From positions 62,001 through 126,000 of the forward strand of contig JAHJIJ010000034.1 of NCBI GenBank assembly GCA_018823325.1: a stretch of DNA of 64,000 nt, written 5' to 3'. Source of the stretch: Alphaproteobacteria bacterium. GTDB lineage: Bacteria; Pseudomonadota; Alphaproteobacteria; Sphingomonadales; Sphingomonadaceae. The notes under the pieces are model-generated. The model was not told the origin of the DNA, made no database searches, and was given only the letters and a program-made list of their open reading frames with translations. Position numbers and translations under genes: made by a program. Below, piece by piece: positions 37,462 to 46,829 of this stretch (positions are counted from its first letter, which is position 1; the number at the start of each line of letters is the position of its first letter).

Positions 37462-38598
37462 TCAGCGAGACATGGCGCGCGCTCCAAACCGGTCCGGCGC
37501 GTAGACCGAGACATCAATGTGTTGCACCGCATCGGGCAGATCCGCGCCGATCAGGCGGGCGGCACCGATCTGTGCGGCAGCCGGAGCCGTTTGAATCCCG
37601 AAACCGCCCTGTCCGGCGAACCAGAAAAAGCCGGTGACCTCCGGGTCTGGCCCATAGACCGGCATCCGATCCGGCGCGAAGCTGCGTAACCCGGCCCATT
37701 TGTGCTCCACCGCTGCAACCGGCCAGTCCACCACCTGCGTGAAGCGGTCGATCGCAACGGCGACGTCCAGTTCTTCGGGGGCAACGTCGCGGGCTATGTC
37801 CGGGGTTTCGTCATGCGGCGAAAGCCACAGGCGCCCCGACCCCTCCGACTTGAAGTAGAAGCTGCCGTCCAGGGCGATGACCAGCGGCACATGCGCCGGC
37901 GCAGTCGGGCAGCGCAATTGCACGACCGTGCGTCGCAACGGCAAAATGCCTACGGGCGCGACGCCGCATCGCCCGGCAACGTCATCAGCCCAAGCGCCCG
38001 CTGCATTCACGATGCGATCGCACGAAATCGGGCCGCTGCTGGTTTCAACCTCCCAACTGCCGCCAACGCGGCGGGCCGAACCGAGCCGAGTCGCGAAGCG
38101 CTCCTGCAGCCCCTTGCGCCGCGCCGCGCGGCGATAGGCGGCCAGCAGGGCCGCTGCGTCGATGTCCGCGCACGATGGTTCAGCAACGCCGATCGCCCAG
38201 TCCGAGCGCAGCCCCGGCAGTGCATCGGCCAGCGCGTCCACTCCGAGTCGCTCGAACTGGACCCCGCTATTCGCGAAATCGCCGAGCAGCCGGTCGACAA
38301 GGCTCTGCTCACCCCTGCGCCCGAGGTGAATCGCTCCACGCGGCAAGAGAAAAGAATTCTCGGCGAAGGCCGGGTCCGGCCGGGAAAGCAGCGGTCCGCT
38401 GGCGCTGGTGAGCGGCTGAACACCCGGCCCCCCATAGGTTTCTTCCCAGAAGGCAACCGAACGCCCGGAGGCATGATAGCCCGGCTGATCCTCCTGCTCG
38501 ATGAGAAGCACCCTGGCGTGATGAGCGATCTCGGCAGCGATGCTGTAACCCGCCATGCCGCCGCCGACGATCAGAACGTCAGCCGCAGTCATTGCCAT
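37462..38598 (-). CDS. DAO-family FAD-dependent oxidoreductase
   Basis: A 378-residue flavoenzyme of the D-amino acid oxidase/DadA group. Seen: the FAD Rossmann motif DVLIVGGGMAGYSIAAEIAH (7-26), GYHASGRSVAFWEE, the RIVNAAGAWADDVA block near residue 200 and a GFFWFAGQGGFGIQTAPA C-terminal segment. The start could be either the first or third residue (ATG at 38598 or 38592). Convergent with the cytochrome c gene, which might accept its electrons; that link is speculative. Confidence 0.9.
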   Translation of the reverse strand: MAMTAADVLIVGGGMAGYSIAAEIAHHARVLLIEQEDQPGYHASGRSVAFWEETYGGPGVQPLTSASGPLLSRPDPAFAENSFLLPRGAIHLGRRGEQSLVDRLLGDFANSGVQFERLGVDALADALPGLRSDWAIGVAEPSCADIDAAALLAAYRRAARRKGLQERFATRLGSARRVGGSWEVETSSGPISCDRIVNAAGAWADDVAGRCGVAPVGILPLRRTVVQLRCPTAPAHVPLVIALDGSFYFKSEGSGRLWLSPHDETPDIARDVAPEELDVAVAIDRFTQVVDWPVAAVEHKWAGLRSFAPDRMPVYGPDPEVTGFFWFAGQGGFGIQTAPAAAQIGAARLIGADLPDAVQHIDVSVYAPDRFGARAMSR

Positions 38599-38695
38599 GA
38601 CTGCAACCCTGCGCGCGCTGCATCGAAAAGCCGCGAAGAAGCAGGCAAAGCGTGGTTACGATTTGGTAAGGCGTACACTCTAGTCATTCTCGATT

Positions 38696-39169
38696 ATGTC
38701 GGGGGTGTGGATATCGACAGCGCTCAGCGCAATGCTGGCCTTGCTTCTCATTTGGGGAGCGACGACGGATTTGCGCAGCCGAATCATATCCAACCGGCTC
38801 AATCTGGCAATCGCCCTTCTCGCGCCCTTTTGGTGGTGGGCCAATGGCCTTTCCCTTTATCCTGACATCGTGCTGCAGCTCGGTCTTGCCGCCGCGGTAT
38901 TTGCGCTGTTCGCGGGCTTGTTCGCGCTTGGCATGATGGGCGGGGGTGACGTCAAGATGCTGGGCGCGCTGGCCTTGTGGCTTCCGCTGCCGGCAATGTC
39001 GACCCTCATCATCGTCATGGCGCTGGCCGGCGGCGTGGTCACCATCGTGACAGTGATCCATCACCGGACCACCCGCAGAATCGGTCAGCCAGAGATCCCT
39101 TACGGCGTCGCAATCGCGCTCGCCGGCCTGTGGGTACTAGGCGAACGCTATCTTAACCCTTTGACTTAA
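38696..39169 (+). CDS. cpaA: Prepilin peptidase CpaA/TadV
   Basis: An aspartyl protease of the inner membrane that matures Flp-type prepilins. The 157-residue product has about four or more hydrophobic helices and both catalytic Asp sites: ATTDLRSR (D25) and MGGGDVKMLGA (D85, the GxGD motif). The short length without the methyltransferase domain fits TadV/CpaA. It opens the cpa-tad locus, but no Flp pilin gene for it to process lies in the window. Confidence 0.94.
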   Translation: MSGVWISTALSAMLALLLIWGATTDLRSRIISNRLNLAIALLAPFWWWANGLSLYPDIVLQLGLAAAVFALFAGLFALGMMGGGDVKMLGALALWLPLPAMSTLIIVMALAGGVVTIVTVIHHRTTRRIGQPEIPYGVAIALAGLWVLGERYLNPLT

Positions 39170-39224
39170 TAATCGTGTGGAGAGGGGCCTTGGGGGGTCC
39201 CGCCCATTGGAGGCGAGTTTCGAG

Positions 39225-40196
39225 ATGGAACCCAAGAAGATCGCGCTGCTCGCTGGCGCTCTGATCATAGCCGTGGCAGCGGCGTTCCTTGCCCGATCCA
39301 TGTTCACAAGTGGCGGCGGGGCACCGCAGGCCACCGCATCGGCCATGCCTGACACATCACAGATGCCGCATGTGCTGGTTGCGACCAAATCACTGCCGGT
39401 CGGCACGATCGTGGGGCCGGACGCCTATCGCTTCCAGCCCTGGCCCAAGGAACTGGTCGAGGACGCCTACTACATCCAGGGCAAGGCCGACGAGAATCAG
39501 ATGGTGGGCGCTGTCGTCCGCACCGCGATTGCGGCAGGCCAGCCAGTCACACAAGGCTCGCTTATCAAGCCGGGCGATCGCGGCTTCCTTGCCGCAGCGC
39601 TCAGCCCCGGCATGCGTGCCGTGACGGTGCCGGTTTCGGTGCAGAGCAGCGTTGCCGGCTTCGTCTTCCCGGGCGACCGAGTCGATCTCGTGCTCACGCA
39701 GAACGTGCCCGGTGGTGGGGACGGCCCGCCCCTCAAGGTTTCCGAGACAATCCTGCGCAATCTCCGCGTGCTTGCGACAGACCAGCGGACAAATGCACTG
39801 GATGAAACCGGTCAGCCGGTTGTCCGCACCTATTCCAACGTCACCATGGAAGTGACGCCACGCATGGCAGAGAAGATCAGTGTCGCCCAGACGGTCGGCG
39901 CGCTGTCTCTGGCGCTTCGGTCACTGGCGGACAACACGCAGGAACTCGAAGCCGCGCTCGCTTCCGGCGACATCGATGCGGTCGACGCGGAAAATGGTGG
40001 CAACACCCTGATCACTGCTGCGCGTCCGATCGATGGCCGATCCACCTATTCCACCGGTGCCGACGTATCGCGCTATCAGCGCAGCACCGTTCCGGCCAAG
40101 CCGATCGATCCCAACGGCGCCCCGACAGGCGCGGGCCCCATGGTCCGGATCGCACGCGGCGCAGCAGTCACCAACATCGAGCTTGGGAGCAACTGA
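39225..40196 (+). CDS. cpaB: Flp pilus assembly protein CpaB (RcpC)
   Basis: CpaB is a periplasmic or membrane-anchored Tad-pilus assembly protein. The 323-residue product starts MEPKKIALLAGALIIAVAAA, with one N-terminal membrane anchor, followed by a SAF-type domain (VLVATKSLPVGTIVGPDAYRF, about 48-68) and a RcpC-like region (VDLVLTQNVPG). GGAGG lies 11 bases before the ATG. An upstream GTG at 39177 would add 16 residues. It ends one base before the cpaC start. Confidence 0.93.
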   Translation: MEPKKIALLAGALIIAVAAAFLARSMFTSGGGAPQATASAMPDTSQMPHVLVATKSLPVGTIVGPDAYRFQPWPKELVEDAYYIQGKADENQMVGAVVRTAIAAGQPVTQGSLIKPGDRGFLAAALSPGMRAVTVPVSVQSSVAGFVFPGDRVDLVLTQNVPGGGDGPPLKVSETILRNLRVLATDQRTNALDETGQPVVRTYSNVTMEVTPRMAEKISVAQTVGALSLALRSLADNTQELEAALASGDIDAVDAENGGNTLITAARPIDGRSTYSTGADVSRYQRSTVPAKPIDPNGAPTGAGPMVRIARGAAVTNIELGSN

Positions 40197-40197
40197 G

Positions 40198-41646
40198 ATG
40201 AACAGCCTGTTCAGGCTTGATCGGGCGCGTGTTGCGACCGGTGCCATCGCCGCCGCGCTCGCGCTGACCGTGAGTGCTACCGTCGCGCCCGCGCTGCACG
40301 CGCAGGCAACGGCCGCACCGCAGACTGACGGAACGCTGCTACTCGCCGTCGGCGAAAGCCGCGTGGTCAATCTGCCGGCAAACCTCACCGATGTGGTGAT
40401 CGCCAACCCGGCGGTGCTGGACGTGCACGTCCGCTCGCAGCGACAGGTCTATCTGATCGCAAAGGCGTCCGGCGAGACCAACGTCTTCATCACCTCGCGC
40501 GACGGCAAGATGCTCTATGCCAACACCGTGCGGGTGGGGAACAACATCACCAGCATCGATCAGATGCTGCGCCTCGCCATGCCGGAATCGGACGTGCAGG
40601 TGAACACCATGAACGGCATGGTGCTGCTCACCGGCACCGTCGCCGCGCCGGAAGACGCCGCTGAAGTCCAGCGGCTCGTTCAGGCGTTCTCCGGTGATCA
40701 GACAAACGTTGTTAGCCGACTACGCACAGCAACGCCGCTGCAGGTCAATCTGCAGGTGCGCATTGCCGAAGTGAACAAGAATTATACGAAGTCTCTGGGG
40801 TTCAACATCCTGACCAACGATACCACCGGGGGCTTCCTCTTCGGGCTTGGTCGCGGTGACCCCGGCTCGCTTGCGACCGGCCAGTTCAATGTTCTCGAGA
40901 ATGGCACGACGATGGCCTTCTCCGGCAATCTGCTGGGGCTTGATGTGCTCGGCACACTCGACCTTGCCGAAAATCAGGGTCTCGCGACGACACTCGCCAA
41001 CCCGAACCTGACCGCGCTCTCGGGCGAAACGGCAAGCTTCCTGGCTGGCGGCGAAGTCCCGATCCCGATCGCGACGCAGGAGCAGGTGAGCGTCGAGTAC
41101 AAGCAATATGGTGTGAGCCTTGCCTTCACGCCGACGGTTCTGGCCAATGGCCGCATTTCCATGCGGGTGCGCCCGGAAGTCTCGCAGCTCGACAACAGCT
41201 CAGCGGTTCGCGTCAGCGGCTTCGATATTCCAGGCATTCAGACCCGCCGCGCGGAAACGACGGTGGAACTGGGCTCGGGCCAAAGCTTCATGATCGGCGG
41301 CCTGCTTTCGACATCAAGCGGCAATTCGATCGAGAAAACGCCCTTCCTCGGCGACATCCCGATCCTCGGCAATCTCTTCAAGTCGCAGGGCTATCGCCGG
41401 CAGGAGACCGAACTGGTGATCATCGTGACGCCTTATCTGGTGCGTCCGGTCGATGCCCGCCAAATTGCGCTCCCGACCGACGGCTATCGCAACGCAGACG
41501 ATGCCGAGCGCATCCTGGGCGCCCAGATGCATGACGGCAAGCCTGGCGAAACCAGGCCGACGCCACAAGCCGCGCCGGCAAAGATTGTCGAACCGGCAAG
41601 CGTCGCGTCCCGCTCGAATGCCGCCGCGCCTGGCTTCAGTTTCTGA
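40198..41646 (+). CDS. cpaC: Tad secretin CpaC (RcpA)
   Basis: CpaC forms the outer-membrane channel of the Tad pilus. The 482-residue product has a signal peptide (about 1-37, ending ALHAQA), an N-terminal pilus/BON-like region (ESRVVNLPANLTDVVIANPA), and the secretin domain with ANPNLTALSGETASFLAGGEVPIP and GSGQSFMIGGLLSTSS. The chosen ATG at 40198 is 2 bases after cpaB; a longer ORF starts inside cpaB. A Pro/Ala-rich tail of about 45 residues ends the protein. Confidence 0.94.
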   Translation: MNSLFRLDRARVATGAIAAALALTVSATVAPALHAQATAAPQTDGTLLLAVGESRVVNLPANLTDVVIANPAVLDVHVRSQRQVYLIAKASGETNVFITSRDGKMLYANTVRVGNNITSIDQMLRLAMPESDVQVNTMNGMVLLTGTVAAPEDAAEVQRLVQAFSGDQTNVVSRLRTATPLQVNLQVRIAEVNKNYTKSLGFNILTNDTTGGFLFGLGRGDPGSLATGQFNVLENGTTMAFSGNLLGLDVLGTLDLAENQGLATTLANPNLTALSGETASFLAGGEVPIPIATQEQVSVEYKQYGVSLAFTPTVLANGRISMRVRPEVSQLDNSSAVRVSGFDIPGIQTRRAETTVELGSGQSFMIGGLLSTSSGNSIEKTPFLGDIPILGNLFKSQGYRRQETELVIIVTPYLVRPVDARQIALPTDGYRNADDAERILGAQMHDGKPGETRPTPQAAPAKIVEPASVASRSNAAAPGFSF

Positions 41647-41662
41647 CGTGGAAGGAAGAGAG

Positions 41663-42325
41663 ATGATCAACACAGGTTTCTTCCGCAGCACCGGCACCGC
41701 CGCTCTGGTGGCGCTGTCGCTCCTCAGCCATGCGGGTGCCGCCGCCGAGGCCCGCAAGACGAATCGCGGGCTGGAGCCAGTCCATCAGCCGGTCGTCGAT
41801 CGCACCGATTTCGTGTTCGACCTTCAGTCGGATGGCGCCGGCGCGCTCAGCAGTGCCGATGAGCGCCGCCTGACGGTGTGGCTCGACGCGCTCGGCCTTC
41901 GCTATGGCGACCATGTGACGATTGCTGGTGCGGGAGAGAGTCCACTCGCCCTGCGCGACGGCATCGCACAGGTTGTCGGGCGCTTCGGCCTTCTGGTCGA
42001 GGGAGAGGCGCCGGTTACAGCTGGCGAAGCACCGGCCGGCGGCGTGCGCGTTGTCGTCAGCCGTTCGATCGCCAGCGTACCGGGCTGCCCGACATGGCGC
42101 GACAAGGCGGAAGCCAACTTCATTGGTGGCCTGAGCGACAATTATGGCTGCGCGACGGCCTCCAACCTTGCAGCCATGGTCGCCGATCCGCGCGATCTGG
42201 TGGAAGGGCGCGAGGGCGGGCTGGACGTCACCAACGTCGTGAACAGCAAGGCAATCAAGACCTATCAGGAGACGGCGCCAACCGGTGCCGGCGGCCTGCA
42301 AGGCATGGCTGTGGGAGGCAATTGA
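41663..42325 (+). CDS. cpaD: Tad pilus protein CpaD, without a visible lipobox
   Basis: CpaD (TadD-side outer-membrane component of the Tad secretion complex) is usually a lipoprotein. This 220-residue protein has a signal peptide ending near HAGAAAEA but no Cys there. The CpaD core is present: RVVVSRSIASVPGCPTW, then SDNYGCATASNLAAMVADPRDL (about 160-182). GGAAGGAAGAGAG precedes the ATG. It ends one base before the cpaE start. Confidence 0.9.
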   Translation: MINTGFFRSTGTAALVALSLLSHAGAAAEARKTNRGLEPVHQPVVDRTDFVFDLQSDGAGALSSADERRLTVWLDALGLRYGDHVTIAGAGESPLALRDGIAQVVGRFGLLVEGEAPVTAGEAPAGGVRVVVSRSIASVPGCPTWRDKAEANFIGGLSDNYGCATASNLAAMVADPRDLVEGREGGLDVTNVVNSKAIKTYQETAPTGAGGLQGMAVGGN

Positions 42326-42326
42326 G

Positions 42327-43616
42327 ATGAACGCACCCTGGAAAGCCGGTGGCCCCCACGGGCGAGACGCCTTCCACGCTTATGTCTGCGACGATCACAG
42401 CCTGGAGGTTCTCCGGGCTGCGGCGCAGGACATGGGCTGGCCTGCGGAGAAGCTCTACAAAGGCGGCTTGCGTAACGCCGTGCAGTCACTCTCCATGTCT
42501 GCCAGCCCGAACGTCCTGTTTGTCGATCTGTCGGAATCAGCTGACCCGCTGACGGACATCAACAGCCTTGCCGAGGTATGCGAGCCGGGTACGGTCGTCA
42601 TCGCTGCCGGCCAGGTAAACGACGTTCGCCTCTACCGCGATCTCGTGGCGAGCGGCCTGCAGGACTATCTGCTCAAGCCGCTCTCGCTGGAAACCCTGCG
42701 CGACACGCTGAACAGCGCACAGGCCGTGTTCCTCGCACCGAAGGCCGATGCCGGCAGCGATCAGCCGCACATGATGGTGTCCGTCATCGGCACGCGCGGT
42801 GGCGTTGGCGCATCGACCATCGCGACCTCGCTTGCCTATCTCAGCAGTTCGCGTGGAAAACGCTCGACGGCGCTGCTCGACCTGGACGTGCACTTCGGCA
42901 CCGGCGCCCTGGCGCTGGATCTGGAGCCGGGTCGCGGCCTCACCGACGCGGTTGAAAATCCGAGCCGTATCGACGGGCTGTTCATCGAGCGAGCCATGGT
43001 CCGTGCAAGCGACACGCTGGCGATCCTCTCGGCCGAAGCGCCGATCAGCCAGCCGCTGCTCACCGACGGCTCGGCCTATTTCCAGCTTGAGGAGGAGCTT
43101 CGCTCGGCGTTCGAGTGGACGTTCGTGGATCTGCCGCGCAACATGCTGGTGCAGCATCCGCATCTCGTCCACGAATCCAACGCCGTCGTGGTGGTCACGG
43201 AATTCACGCTGGCGTCCGCGCGCGACACGATCCGCATTCTCTCGTGGCTCAAGACCAATGCGCCGCAATCTCAGGTGATCGTTGCGGTCAACAAGGCGCA
43301 ACCGGGCGTCTCGGAGATTACGCGCAAGGACTTCGAGCAAAGCATCGAACGCGCCATCGACGTGGTGCTGCCTTATGACTGCAAAGTGACCACGCAGGCC
43401 GCCAAGCTCGGCAAGACCGCAGCGGAAAGCGGGCGCACCAGCAAGCTGGGGCAGGCGCTGCATGAATTGAGCAACCAGCTCAACCTTGCCGAAGCGGGCG
43501 AGATCGCCGGCAAGGGCAAGAGCAGCGGCTCGCTGATCGGCCGTCTGCTTGACGTGAAGCTGCCGGGCAAAGCGAAGAAGAAAGCTGGCGCGAACACCGT
43601 GTTGACGGACGTTTGA
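42327..43616 (+). CDS. cpaE: Tad pilus ATPase-like protein CpaE (TadZ)
   Basis: CpaE/TadZ localises the Tad machinery. The 429-residue product has an N-terminal receiver-like region (AYVCDDHSLEVLR, to about residue 135) without a clear phosphoacceptor set, followed by a MinD/ParA-type domain with GTRGGVGASTIATSLAY (155-171) and a DLDVHFGTGALALDLEP segment. This form of P-loop is typical of CpaE. cpaF would normally follow directly, but here tadB starts 67 bases later. Confidence 0.93.
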   Translation: MNAPWKAGGPHGRDAFHAYVCDDHSLEVLRAAAQDMGWPAEKLYKGGLRNAVQSLSMSASPNVLFVDLSESADPLTDINSLAEVCEPGTVVIAAGQVNDVRLYRDLVASGLQDYLLKPLSLETLRDTLNSAQAVFLAPKADAGSDQPHMMVSVIGTRGGVGASTIATSLAYLSSSRGKRSTALLDLDVHFGTGALALDLEPGRGLTDAVENPSRIDGLFIERAMVRASDTLAILSAEAPISQPLLTDGSAYFQLEEELRSAFEWTFVDLPRNMLVQHPHLVHESNAVVVVTEFTLASARDTIRILSWLKTNAPQSQVIVAVNKAQPGVSEITRKDFEQSIERAIDVVLPYDCKVTTQAAKLGKTAAESGRTSKLGQALHELSNQLNLAEAGEIAGKGKSSGSLIGRLLDVKLPGKAKKKAGANTVLTDV

Positions 43617-43683
43617 TTGGGCCGTCGGGCGCATCGGGCGAACGGCGGCACATGCGGCTGTGGCGATGACGTGACTGGATGAG

Positions 43684-44685
43684 ATGATGATGAATAGCCA
43701 GCTTCTCCTGCTGATCCTCCTTGCCGCTGCGGCCGTTGCGCTCGCAGTTATGGCGCTGTCAGGGCCGTCGGCGGACCGCATTGGCAGCCGTCGCATCGCC
43801 GCCATTCGCGGGCGCCATGTGGCGAGCGAAACCAACCAGATCGAAGCGCGCATGCGCAAGGCGATCGCGGCGCGTCAGCTCGACAAGAATCAGCTCTTCA
43901 CCTCGCTCATCCCCAATCCCGAATTGCTGGCCAAGCGCCTGAAGATGACGGGCAAGAAGTGGACGCTCAGCCAGTATATGACGGCCTCCGTCGCGCTGGC
44001 GATCGGTCTGCTCGGCATCATGGTGCTGCGCGGCTTCTCCTTCCTGCCTGCCCTGCTCCTCGCCGTTGCCGTGGGGTTTGGCCTGCCGCATTTCGTGGTT
44101 GGCCGACTCATTGCCCGGCGCGTCGGCAAGTTCACGACGAACTTCCCGGATGCGCTCGACCTGCTGGTGCGCGGTCTTCGCTCGGGCCTGCCCATCAGTG
44201 AAACGATGATGGTCGTTGCCAATGAAATTCCCGGCCCCGTGGGCGAGGAATTCAAGCTCATCAACGAGCGGATCAAGATCGGCAAGTCGATGGACCAGGC
44301 GCTTCAGGAAACCGCCGAACGGCTCGGCACCGCCGAGTTCAAGTTCTTCTGCATCACGATCACCATTCAGCGCGAAACCGGCGGCAACCTGGCGGAAACG
44401 CTGGCCAACCTCAGCAACGTCCTGCGCCAGCGCGCGCAGATGAAGCTGAAGATCCGCGCGATGTCCTCCGAATCGAAAGCCTCGGCCTACATCATCGGCG
44501 CACTGCCATTCATCGTGTTCGGCCTCATCTGCTGGATCAATTACAGCTATATGTCGCCCTTCTTCACCGGCGATCCGCGCGGCCTGTTCGGGCTGAACCT
44601 CATGCAGATGATCGGCATCGGCGCCATGGTCTGGATGAGCATCGGCGTGTTCATCATGGCCAAAATGGTCAACTTCGAGATCTGA
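43684..44685 (+). CDS. tadB: Tad inner-membrane protein TadB
   Basis: TadB is a GspF-like platform protein of the Tad pilus. The 333-residue product has an N-terminal membrane helix, then FPDALDLLVRGLRSGLPISETM (about 152-173) and FFCITITIQRETGGNLAETL, the T2SF domain signature, with two C-terminal helices. Three tandem ATGs (43684, 43687, 43690) leave the start ambiguous by two codons. It pairs with tadC 16 bases later. Confidence 0.94.
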   Translation: MMMNSQLLLLILLAAAAVALAVMALSGPSADRIGSRRIAAIRGRHVASETNQIEARMRKAIAARQLDKNQLFTSLIPNPELLAKRLKMTGKKWTLSQYMTASVALAIGLLGIMVLRGFSFLPALLLAVAVGFGLPHFVVGRLIARRVGKFTTNFPDALDLLVRGLRSGLPISETMMVVANEIPGPVGEEFKLINERIKIGKSMDQALQETAERLGTAEFKFFCITITIQRETGGNLAETLANLSNVLRQRAQMKLKIRAMSSESKASAYIIGALPFIVFGLICWINYSYMSPFFTGDPRGLFGLNLMQMIGIGAMVWMSIGVFIMAKMVNFEI

Positions 44686-44701
44686 GGGGAGCGGCAGAAT
44701 C

Positions 44702-45688
44702 ATGACGTCCACTGGCCCTACGCTCTTCGGCATGACCGCTGCCGATATCGGCACGTTGCTTGCGGCGATGGCGACCTTCGCCGTGCTGGTCGCGATCTAT
44801 GCTGCATCGACAGTTCGCAACCCGATGGGTCGCCGCATCCGCGCGCTCAACGACCGCCGCGAGCAGCTGAAGGCCGGCATCGTCGTCAGCTCGACCAAGC
44901 GCCGCACCAAGATCATCCACCAGAGCGACACGACGGACCGGATGCGCAGCTTCCTGTCGTCCTTCAAGCTCCTGCAGGACGATCAGATCAAGGATGCGCA
45001 GAAGAAGCTCGCCCAGGCAGGCATCCGCTCCAAGGAATATGCCTTTGCCGTGATCTTCGCGCGGCTGGTGCTGCCCATCGTGGTGGGTGGCACGGCCGCC
45101 CTGCTGATCTACGGCGTCGATTTCTGGCCCGAATGGGGTCCGCTCAAGAAGTTCGGCGCGTTCGCCGGCGCCTTGCTGCTCAGCTACAAGGCACCCGATC
45201 TCTACGTCGGCAATATGATCACCAAGCGTTCGGACGCCATCCGCAAGGGCATTCCCGACGCGCTCGATCTGCTCGTCATCTGCGCCGAAGCCGGCTTGAC
45301 GGTGGACGCCGCCTTCGCCCGCGTGGCCCGCGAACTGGGCTCGGCCTATCCGGAGCTTGGCGAGGAATTCCAGCTCACCTCCATCGAGCTGTCCTTCCTG
45401 ACCGAACGGCGCATGGCCTTCGAGAACCTTGCCGAGCGCGTGAATGTCGAAGCGCTGAAGGGCGTCGTCACCACGATGATCCAGACGGAGAAATACGGCA
45501 CGCCGCTCGCCTCGGCCCTGCGCATTCTCTCAGCCGAGTTCCGTCATGAGCGCATGATGCGCGCCGAGGAAAAGGCTGCTCGCCTCCCGGCGATCATGAC
45601 CATTCCGCTGATCCTGTTCATCCTGCCGACCCTGTTCATCGTCATTCTCGGTCCGGCTGCCTGCGCCATCAAGGGCGCGCTACTGTAA
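44702..45688 (+). CDS. tadC: Tad inner-membrane protein TadC
   Basis: The second GspF-like platform protein of the Tad pilus, 328 residues. T2SF signatures are present: IPDALDLLVICAEAGLTVDAAF (about 183-204) and PLASALRILSAEFRHERM. It has an N-terminal helix and a hydrophobic C-terminus (LILFILPTLFIVILGPAAC). It follows tadB, and no further tad genes (tadD, tadE-G) follow; an unrelated manC gene comes next after 82 bases. Confidence 0.94.
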   Translation: MTSTGPTLFGMTAADIGTLLAAMATFAVLVAIYAASTVRNPMGRRIRALNDRREQLKAGIVVSSTKRRTKIIHQSDTTDRMRSFLSSFKLLQDDQIKDAQKKLAQAGIRSKEYAFAVIFARLVLPIVVGGTAALLIYGVDFWPEWGPLKKFGAFAGALLLSYKAPDLYVGNMITKRSDAIRKGIPDALDLLVICAEAGLTVDAAFARVARELGSAYPELGEEFQLTSIELSFLTERRMAFENLAERVNVEALKGVVTTMIQTEKYGTPLASALRILSAEFRHERMMRAEEKAARLPAIMTIPLILFILPTLFIVILGPAACAIKGALL

Positions 45689-45770
45689 ACCCACGGTTGG
45701 TCGCGGGCAGCCTTGCGATGGCGGGCAGCCTGCGCCACTAGGGGCGTCCGGCCGCCACAGGAGATCTTTC

Positions 45771-46829
45771 TTGCCTGCCCCCCAGATCATCACGCCCGTC
45801 ATTCTCTCCGGCGGTTCGGGCACGCGCCTCTGGCCGGTGAGTCGGAGCGAACGGCCCAAACAATTCATTGCCCTCACCGCACCGGAAACGATGTTCGAGC
45901 TGACGCTGGGCCGCATTGAAGGTCTGGCGAACAGCGGCGCGCCGATCGTCGTCGCCAACGCCGCCCATGCCGACATCATCCGCGCGCAAGCAGGCGCCGA
46001 TGCCACCCTCATTCTCGAACCGAGCGCGCGCAACACGGCCCCCGCAATTGCGCTGGCGGCACTGGCGCTGGAAGAGAGCGACGGCGCCATGCTGGTGATG
46101 CCAAGCGACCACGTCATTACCGATGTGCCTGCCTTCCATGCCGCCATCGAGCGCGCCCGTCCGCTCGTCACCGATGGCTGGCTCGTCACCTTCGGGATCG
46201 AGCCCCATGCGCCCGAAACCGGATTTGGCTATATCGCGCTGGGCGAGACGCTGGCCGATGGCGTCAATCGCGTCGCCCGCTTCATCGAAAAGCCGGAGGC
46301 CGAGCGCGCGCGCGCCATGCTCGCCGAGGGTGGACATGTCTGGAATGCGGGCATCTTCCTGTTTGGAGCGCGGGCGTTTCTGGAAGCGCTGGCAATGCAT
46401 CAGCCCGAAATGCTGGCCGCTGCTCGCGCCGCCATGGATGCAGCGCGGCATGATGAGGGCGCGATCCTGCCCGATGCCGCCGCCTTCGCCGCCTGCCCAT
46501 CCGATTCGATCGATTATGCCGTGATGGAACGCGCCGAGAAGGTCGCTTGCGTGCCGGTCAGCATGGGCTGGTCGGACGTGGGGAGCTGGGACGCGCTCTA
46601 CGATCTGGCGGAGAAGGACGAAGCCGGCAATGCGCTGCAGGGCACTGCCCATGCCATCGAGGCACATGGCTGCCTCATCCGCAGCGATGGCCCGGCCGTC
46701 ACCGTGGTCGGCGCGCAGAATCTGATCGTGATCGCGACCGGAGACGAAATCGTCATCCTGCCGCGCGGCCGCTCGCAGGAAGTGCGCAAGGCCGTGGCTG
46801 CCCTCGCCGAGCGCAAACCCCGGACATGA
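45771..46829 (+). CDS. manC: Mannose-1-phosphate guanylyltransferase
   Basis: The enzyme makes GDP-mannose from mannose-1-phosphate and GTP for surface polysaccharide synthesis. The 352-residue product has the nucleotidyltransferase signature SGGSGTRLWPVSRSERPKQF (13-32), MVMPSDHVI, FIEKP and WNAGIFLF. It lacks a phosphomannose isomerase domain, so it is the monofunctional form. Translation starts at TTG, with AGGAGA 6 bases upstream. Its stop overlaps a 35-codon ORF. Confidence 0.93.
   Translation: MPAPQIITPVILSGGSGTRLWPVSRSERPKQFIALTAPETMFELTLGRIEGLANSGAPIVVANAAHADIIRAQAGADATLILEPSARNTAPAIALAALALEESDGAMLVMPSDHVITDVPAFHAAIERARPLVTDGWLVTFGIEPHAPETGFGYIALGETLADGVNRVARFIEKPEAERARAMLAEGGHVWNAGIFLFGARAFLEALAMHQPEMLAAARAAMDAARHDEGAILPDAAAFAACPSDSIDYAVMERAEKVACVPVSMGWSDVGSWDALYDLAEKDEAGNALQGTAHAIEAHGCLIRSDGPAVTVVGAQNLIVIATGDEIVILPRGRSQEVRKAVAALAERKPRT

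Noticed and set aside
43617..43683. Possible remnant of cpaF between cpaE and tadB
   Set aside because: Only 67 bases and no recognisable CpaF codons; nothing that can be called a pseudogene.
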